Assembly: GCA_964642045.1 (NCBI GenBank)
Contig: CAZXLZ010000014.1
Span: forward strand, 1 to 23,848
DNA from: RGIG5057 sp964642045
Lineage (GTDB): Bacteria; Bacillota; Clostridia; TANB77; CAG-465
DNA: 23,848 bases
Direction: 5' to 3'
The notes below the pieces were generated by a model. That model searched no databases and was not told the DNA's origin. It saw nothing but the letters and a program-made list of their open reading frames with translations. Position numbers and translations under genes: made by a program. Shown one piece after another: positions 20,871 through 23,848 of this stretch. How positions within the stretch are numbered: position 1 is the first letter of the stretch; each line of letters starts with the position of its first letter.

Positions 20871-21776
20871 ATGGAAAAAATTTTAGAAAAATGCAAAATG
20901 TGTCCTAGAAATTGCAATGTAAATAGATACATAAATAAAGGTTTCTGCAGGTCAAATGATAAAGTAAAAGTAGCACATATTGGTCTTCATAAATTTGAAG
21001 AGACATGTATAAGTAATAAAAATGGTTCAGGAACAATATTTTTTTCTGGTTGTAATTTAAAATGTGTTTTTTGCCAAAACTATAAAATAAGTTCAAATGA
21101 TTATGGTGTAGAATTATCAAATGAGGAGCTTGCTAATTTAATGTTAAAGCTTGAGAAAATGGGTTCAGATAATATAAACTTAGTTTCACCAACTATATAT
21201 GTGTGTCAAATAAGTGAAGCTATAAAAATTGCAAAAAATGAGGGCCTAAGATTACCAATTATATATAATACAAATGGCTATGAAAATGTAGAGACCTTAA
21301 AAATGTTAGAAGATGTGGTAGATGTTTATTTACCAGACTTTAAATATACATCATCTATTTTAGCAGAGAAATATTCTGGTGCTAAAAATTATACGGATGT
21401 AGTAATACCGACAATAAAAGAATGTTTGAGACAGCAGAGCCAAAATATATATGATGAAAATGGCAAGATTTTGAAAGGCGTTATAATAAGGCACCTTATA
21501 CTTCCAAATCATATTTTAAATAGTAAAAATGTGCTAAAAGCAATTAAAGAAAATTTTGGAACAGATGTATGTATAAGTATTATGGCTCAATATTTTCCAA
21601 CATATAAGGCAAAAGATATACCAAAACTAAATAGAAAAATTACTAAGAAAGAATATTTGGAAATATTAGAGTATGCAGAGGATTTAGGCTTTAATAATGG
21701 ATACATACAAACAATAGAAAAATCAGAAGAAAAATATGTCCCAAGTTTTGATATTAATTCTCTTAAGCTAAAATAA
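20871..21776 (+). CDS. Radical SAM protein of the PflX type (COG1313)
   Basis: This is a radical SAM enzyme related to pyruvate formate-lyase activases; the substrate of the PflX group is not known. The N-terminus carries the group's extra Cys set CKMCPRNCNV plus GFCRSN (Cys8, 11, 15 and 26). The SAM cluster motif is CNLKCVFC (CxxxCxxC) in FFSGCNLKCVFCQN at about 58-71. Later landmarks are NTNGY, DVYLPDFKY and SIMAQYFP. The length of 301 residues is normal for the group. The mRNA is probably leaderless, because the -10 box ends nine bases upstream and there is no Shine-Dalgarno. It stands alone, divergent from spoVA; no glycyl-radical enzyme is nearby. Confidence 0.92.
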   Translation: MEKILEKCKMCPRNCNVNRYINKGFCRSNDKVKVAHIGLHKFEETCISNKNGSGTIFFSGCNLKCVFCQNYKISSNDYGVELSNEELANLMLKLEKMGSDNINLVSPTIYVCQISEAIKIAKNEGLRLPIIYNTNGYENVETLKMLEDVVDVYLPDFKYTSSILAEKYSGAKNYTDVVIPTIKECLRQQSQNIYDENGKILKGVIIRHLILPNHILNSKNVLKAIKENFGTDVCISIMAQYFPTYKAKDIPKLNRKITKKEYLEILEYAEDLGFNNGYIQTIEKSEEKYVPSFDINSLKLK

Positions 21777-21793
21777 ATTTTTTATATAAAAAC

Positions 21794-21822
21794 TTGAAAT
21801 TACATATCTCGTATAATATAAT
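21794..21822 (+). promoter_or_regulatory. Promoter of the mreB-like gene
   Basis: TTGAAA (21794-21799), 17-base spacer, TATAAT (21817-21822). The leader is about 20 bases. Confidence 0.7.
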
Positions 21823-21848
21823 TTATAAACAGAAGGCAGGTGAGAAAA

Positions 21849-22868
21849 ATGAGTTTTTTTAGCAAAGATATAGGAATAGATTTGGGAACAGCAACAATTC
21901 TAGTATATGTAAAAGATAAAGGAATAGTTTTAAGAGAACCATCTGTTGTAGCTGTTGATAAATATACAAATGAAATTTTAGCTGTAGGTGAAGAAGCAAA
22001 TAAAATGCTTGGTAGAACCCCTGGAAATATTATTGCTATAAGGCCTTTAAAAGATGGAGTAATATCTAATTTTACGATAACAAAATTTATGCTTAAATAT
22101 TTTATGAACAAAGTGTCAGGAAAAAATATAATTCCTCCTAAAGTTATGATTTGCGTTCCATCTAAAATAACAGAAGTAGAAAGAAAAGCTGTATATGATG
22201 CTGCAAGAGAAGCGGGAGCTAAAAAAATTCATTTAATAGAGGAACCAGTTGCAGCAGCAATTGGTGCTGGTATTGATATAACTAAAGCGTATGGTAGCAT
22301 GATAGTAGATATAGGTGGAGGAACTACTGATATAGCTGTAATTTCACTTGGTGGAACGGTTAAAAGTACCACACTTAAAGTAGCAGGTGATAAATTTGAT
22401 GAAGCGATAATTAAATATACTAAGAAAAACAGAGGAGTCATAATTGGAGAAAAAACTGCTGAGGATATAAAAATAAAGATAGGTTCAATGTACAGAAAAA
22501 GTACAATGAAAAAAATAAAAGTTAAAGGAAGAGATGTATCAAATGGACTTCCTGTACAAATAGTTATTAATTCTGATGAAGTATATGTTGCATTAAAATC
22601 ATGTGCTGATGATATAATTGAAGGTGTGTGTAGTGTGCTTGAAGAAACTCCACCTGAGCTTTTAACTGATATTAGCAGTAGAGGTATATATTTAACAGGT
22701 GGTGGGAGCCTGGTTGACGGTCTTGATACTCTTATTCATGAAAGGACAGGTCTTCCAGTTCTTGTCGCTGAAGATGCTATATCATGTGTGGCAATAGGTA
22801 CAGGAAAGGCTTTAAATCATATTGAACTTTTAGAATCTGGCAACGGACTTAAGATAAAAAAATTCTAA
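21849..22868 (+). CDS. mreB: MreB/Mbl-type rod-shape actin homologue
   Basis: This is a bacterial actin that polymerises under the membrane and guides lateral wall synthesis with the elongasome. The ATP-site motifs are in order: phosphate-1 GIDLGTATILVY (about 8-19), connect-1 IEEPVAAAIGAG, phosphate-2 VDIGGGTTDIAVISLG and the adenosine motif LTGGGSLVDGLD. The 339-residue length is normal. I use the ATG at 21849 rather than the GTG nine bases upstream, because AGGTGAG fits the ATG. There is no mreC or mreD alongside, so it is a stand-alone paralog like B. subtilis mbl; the choice between mreB and mbl cannot be made by eye. A DUF1653 gene follows after 19 bases and is probably co-transcribed. 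Confidence 0.95.
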   Translation: MSFFSKDIGIDLGTATILVYVKDKGIVLREPSVVAVDKYTNEILAVGEEANKMLGRTPGNIIAIRPLKDGVISNFTITKFMLKYFMNKVSGKNIIPPKVMICVPSKITEVERKAVYDAAREAGAKKIHLIEEPVAAAIGAGIDITKAYGSMIVDIGGGTTDIAVISLGGTVKSTTLKVAGDKFDEAIIKYTKKNRGVIIGEKTAEDIKIKIGSMYRKSTMKKIKVKGRDVSNGLPVQIVINSDEVYVALKSCADDIIEGVCSVLEETPPELLTDISSRGIYLTGGGSLVDGLDTLIHERTGLPVLVAEDAISCVAIGTGKALNHIELLESGNGLKIKKF

Positions 22869-22887
22869 AGTAGGAGGATATGAAAAA

Positions 22888-23121
22888 ATGGATGTTATAG
22901 TAAAGGGAGTATATAAACATTTTAAAGGTAACTATTATATTGTGGAAGATATTGCTCTAGATAGTGATACCTTGGAGGAGTGCGTAGTATATAGAGGGCT
23001 TTATGGAGATGCTCCTTTATGGATTAGGAAAAAAGATGATTTCCTAAGCAAGGTAGATAAGGAAAAATATCCGGATATAAACCAAGAATATAGATTTGAA
23101 CTTCAAAATAAAAGAAAGTAA
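22888..23121 (+). CDS. DUF1653 family protein, 77 residues
   Basis: This is a small single-domain protein of the DUF1653 family, of unknown function, often encoded near nucleotide or tRNA-related genes in other bacteria. The family pattern is clear: GVYKHFKGNYYIVEDIALDS (7-26) with KGxYY, then CVVYRGLYGDAPLWIRKKDDF (about 32-52), and a C-terminal YRFEL. The fold should be mostly beta. TAGGAGG lies about ten bases before the ATG, slightly long. It is probably expressed with the mreB-like gene. The stop codon lies inside the left arm of a 16-pair hairpin that mainly terminates the opposing RNA gene. Confidence 0.92.
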   Translation: MDVIVKGVYKHFKGNYYIVEDIALDSDTLEECVVYRGLYGDAPLWIRKKDDFLSKVDKEKYPDINQEYRFELQNKRK

Positions 23122-23149
23122 GCCTTAGAAAAATCTAAGGCTTACTTTC
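23105..23149 (-). terminator. Terminator of RNA R1
   Basis: GAAAGTAAGCCTTAGA pairs with TCTAAGGCTTACTTTC (23114-23129 and 23134-23149). On the minus strand it is followed by TTTTATTTTG. The plus-strand side has no T-tract, so it is chiefly a minus-strand terminator, although it may also block read-through from the DUF1653 gene. Confidence 0.8.
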
Positions 23150-23370
23150 AGTAAAGGAAATCACACTCGCGGAGGTATATAAAACTAGAAAAAATGGCGA
23201 AATTCTAGTTTTAAGCAAATCAGTTGTGCCAATATGAATCTATATTCCATAAAATCCTCAAGGTAATAATATTTACCTTTTAGTAGATCAATCCAAAAAA
23301 CGTTTACAGTAAATGCTAGAACACTAGCAAATAAATAATATCAAATTTGAAATACATTAAAAACAACTTT
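23105..23370 (-). ncRNA. Structured RNA R1, homologous to its neighbour R2
   Basis: A consensus minus-strand promoter (23377-23405) and a 16-pair terminator (23114-23149) bound a transcript of about 265 bases without a conserved ORF. From 5' to 3' it contains a block nearly matching R2 (23312-23371), which ends in a perfect hairpin UGCUAG/CUAGCA with a UGUU loop. An AAGGUAA/UUACCUU hairpin (23260-23279) and an AAAACUAGAA/UUCUAGUUUU hairpin (23181-23212) follow. R2 has counterparts of all three in the same order. The one short ORF in the shared block (13 codons) is not preserved in R2. I know no family matching it; a regulatory RNA or a recently duplicated untranslated element are the options. 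Confidence 0.7.
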
Positions 23371-23371
23371 T
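23312..23371. repeat. Degenerate direct repeat, copy 1 (in R1)
   Basis: About 60 bases beginning AATGCTAGAACACTAGCA are closely matched at 23674-23734. The similarity continues at lower level through both promoters and the T-rich tract beyond them (TTTTTTTGAAA). Confidence 0.85.
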
Positions 23372-23376
23372 CCTAC

Positions 23377-23405
23377 ATTATACTCGTCTAATTAATAAAA
23401 GTCAA
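23377..23405 (-). promoter_or_regulatory. Promoter of RNA R1
   Basis: Minus strand: TTGACT (23400-23405), 17-base spacer, TATAAT (23377-23382). The start would be near 23370. Confidence 0.85.
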
Positions 23406-23449
23406 CCTTTTTTTGAAATTTTATATAAAAATATATATCAATTTAAAAA

Positions 23450-23489
23450 ATAAAGTAAAAAAGATGCTACAGAATAATCTGTAGCATCT
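23450..23489 (-). terminator. Terminator of RNA R2
   Basis: Minus strand: AGATGCTACAGA pairs with TCTGTAGCATCT (23462-23473 and 23478-23489), with a four-base loop and a following TTTTTTACTTTA. Confidence 0.92.
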
Positions 23490-23736
23490 ACTTGAAAGAA
23501 AAGAAAATAATGAATAGTATGTAAAACTAAAAGTATGACTACTCCTAGTTTTTACCAAAATGAGCAATATACTCCTTAGAGGTAAATCAGTGGCAAAAAT
23601 AAAAACCACTGACTTACCTATGAGGAATAACTATGAAAATGAAAGAAGGAATAATCAATAATTAGTATATAACAATGCTAGAACACCAGCAAAAAATAAC
23701 AAATATCAAATTTGAATTACACTAAAAATAACTTAC
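23456..23736 (-). ncRNA. Structured RNA R2, homologous to its neighbour R1
   Basis: The transcript is about 280 bases, between a perfect sigma-A promoter (23743-23771) and a strong terminator. It opens with the block shared with R1. The first hairpin reads UGCUGG/CUAGCA with the same UGUU loop, where a G-U pair replaces the A-U pair of R1, so pairing is kept. The second hairpin is a 13-pair stem (23581-23593 with 23606-23618), replacing the short GGUAA hairpin of R1. The third is AAACUAGGAGUA/UACUUUUAGUUU (23524-23551). No ATG-initiated ORF of useful length exists on the strand, and the 62-codon frame in this interval is a chance reading through the hairpins. Confidence 0.72.
23674..23734. 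repeat. Degenerate direct repeat, copy 2 (in R2)
   Basis: Counterpart of 23312-23371, in the same orientation about 362 bases apart, with scattered substitutions and a small length difference. Confidence 0.85.
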
Positions 23737-23742
23737 ATATGT

Positions 23743-23771
23743 ATTATATTAATTATATAAAAAATTGTCAA
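23743..23771 (-). promoter_or_regulatory. Promoter of RNA R2
   Basis: Minus strand: TTGACA (23766-23771), 17-base spacer, TATAAT (23743-23748): a full consensus match. To its right, up to the window end, I see only AT-rich sequence. Confidence 0.9.
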
Positions 23772-23848
23772 TCGTTTTTTTGAAAATTTTAAAAATTATA
23801 AATTGCAATATTAAGTGTCCACTTTTTTATACAATGTTGTGATTCTTT

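Noticed and set aside
23233..23260. ATG reading frame with GAGGATTTT before it in R1 (minus strand)
   Set aside because: The frame following that ATG is short, has no equivalent in R2 and lies between two hairpins; not supported as a gene.
23421..23609. 62-codon minus-strand frame inside RNA R2
   Set aside because: It reads through two hairpins and the terminator, has no ribosome site and a very skewed Phe/Ser/Leu composition, and has no counterpart in R1.
23312..23734. CRISPR or mobile-element interpretation of the repeated blocks
   Set aside because: There are only two diverged copies about 362 bases apart, with promoters and terminators between them, and no terminal inverted repeats or target duplications.

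Overview
The window looks like chromosome of a low-GC, endospore-forming member of the Clostridia. The DNA is very AT-rich and AGGAGG-type ribosome sites are common. It carries the minimal spoVAC-spoVAD-spoVAE set, a CotF-like coat protein, DnaD/DnaI-type primosome genes, a YqeG phosphatase and an MreB/Mbl protein. I cannot name genus or species. No tRNA, rRNA, IS element, CRISPR array or clear prophage block was found.

Layout. 1-2280: an unrecognised 466-residue protein with a palindrome in its leader, a small unknown ORF whose mRNA is probably leaderless, and a ribbon-helix-helix regulator. 2277-4170: tyrS and an unknown 137-residue protein. 4286-6870: yqeG, a prepilin peptidase and a U32 (TrhP-like) protein as one operon. 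6897-9690: tcdA, then a DnaD-domain protein and its DnaI-like ATPase. 9707-11368: an HD + EAL-like protein whose EAL site is degraded.

11373-11645: a free-standing RNA gene with two hairpins sharing a GCAGUAG loop. 11700-17597: eight paralogous small membrane proteins in two minus-strand arrays (six + two), separated by two unrecognised plus-strand genes. The two-gene array lies behind a frameshifted 5'(3')-deoxyribonucleotidase gene. 18396-20815: spoVAC-D-E, then a Cys-containing 57-residue protein and a CotF-like protein, with two sigma-G-like promoter candidates. 20833-23121: a PflX-type radical SAM protein, MreB/Mbl and a DUF1653 protein. 23105-23771: two tandem, homologous minus-strand RNA genes, each with its own consensus promoter, matching hairpins and a terminator.

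How the genes fit together: housekeeping and sporulation units (tyrS, tcdA, trhP-like, dnaD-dnaI, spoVA, mreB) are interleaved with lineage-specific material. The parts I could not assign to any described system are the eight-member membrane family, the twin-hairpin RNA and the duplicated RNA pair. Most vegetative promoters that can be read are consensus-like with 17-base spacers, and many carry an extended -10 (TGnTATAAT). This makes the unit boundaries unusually legible. Functions of the unrecognised genes are left open.
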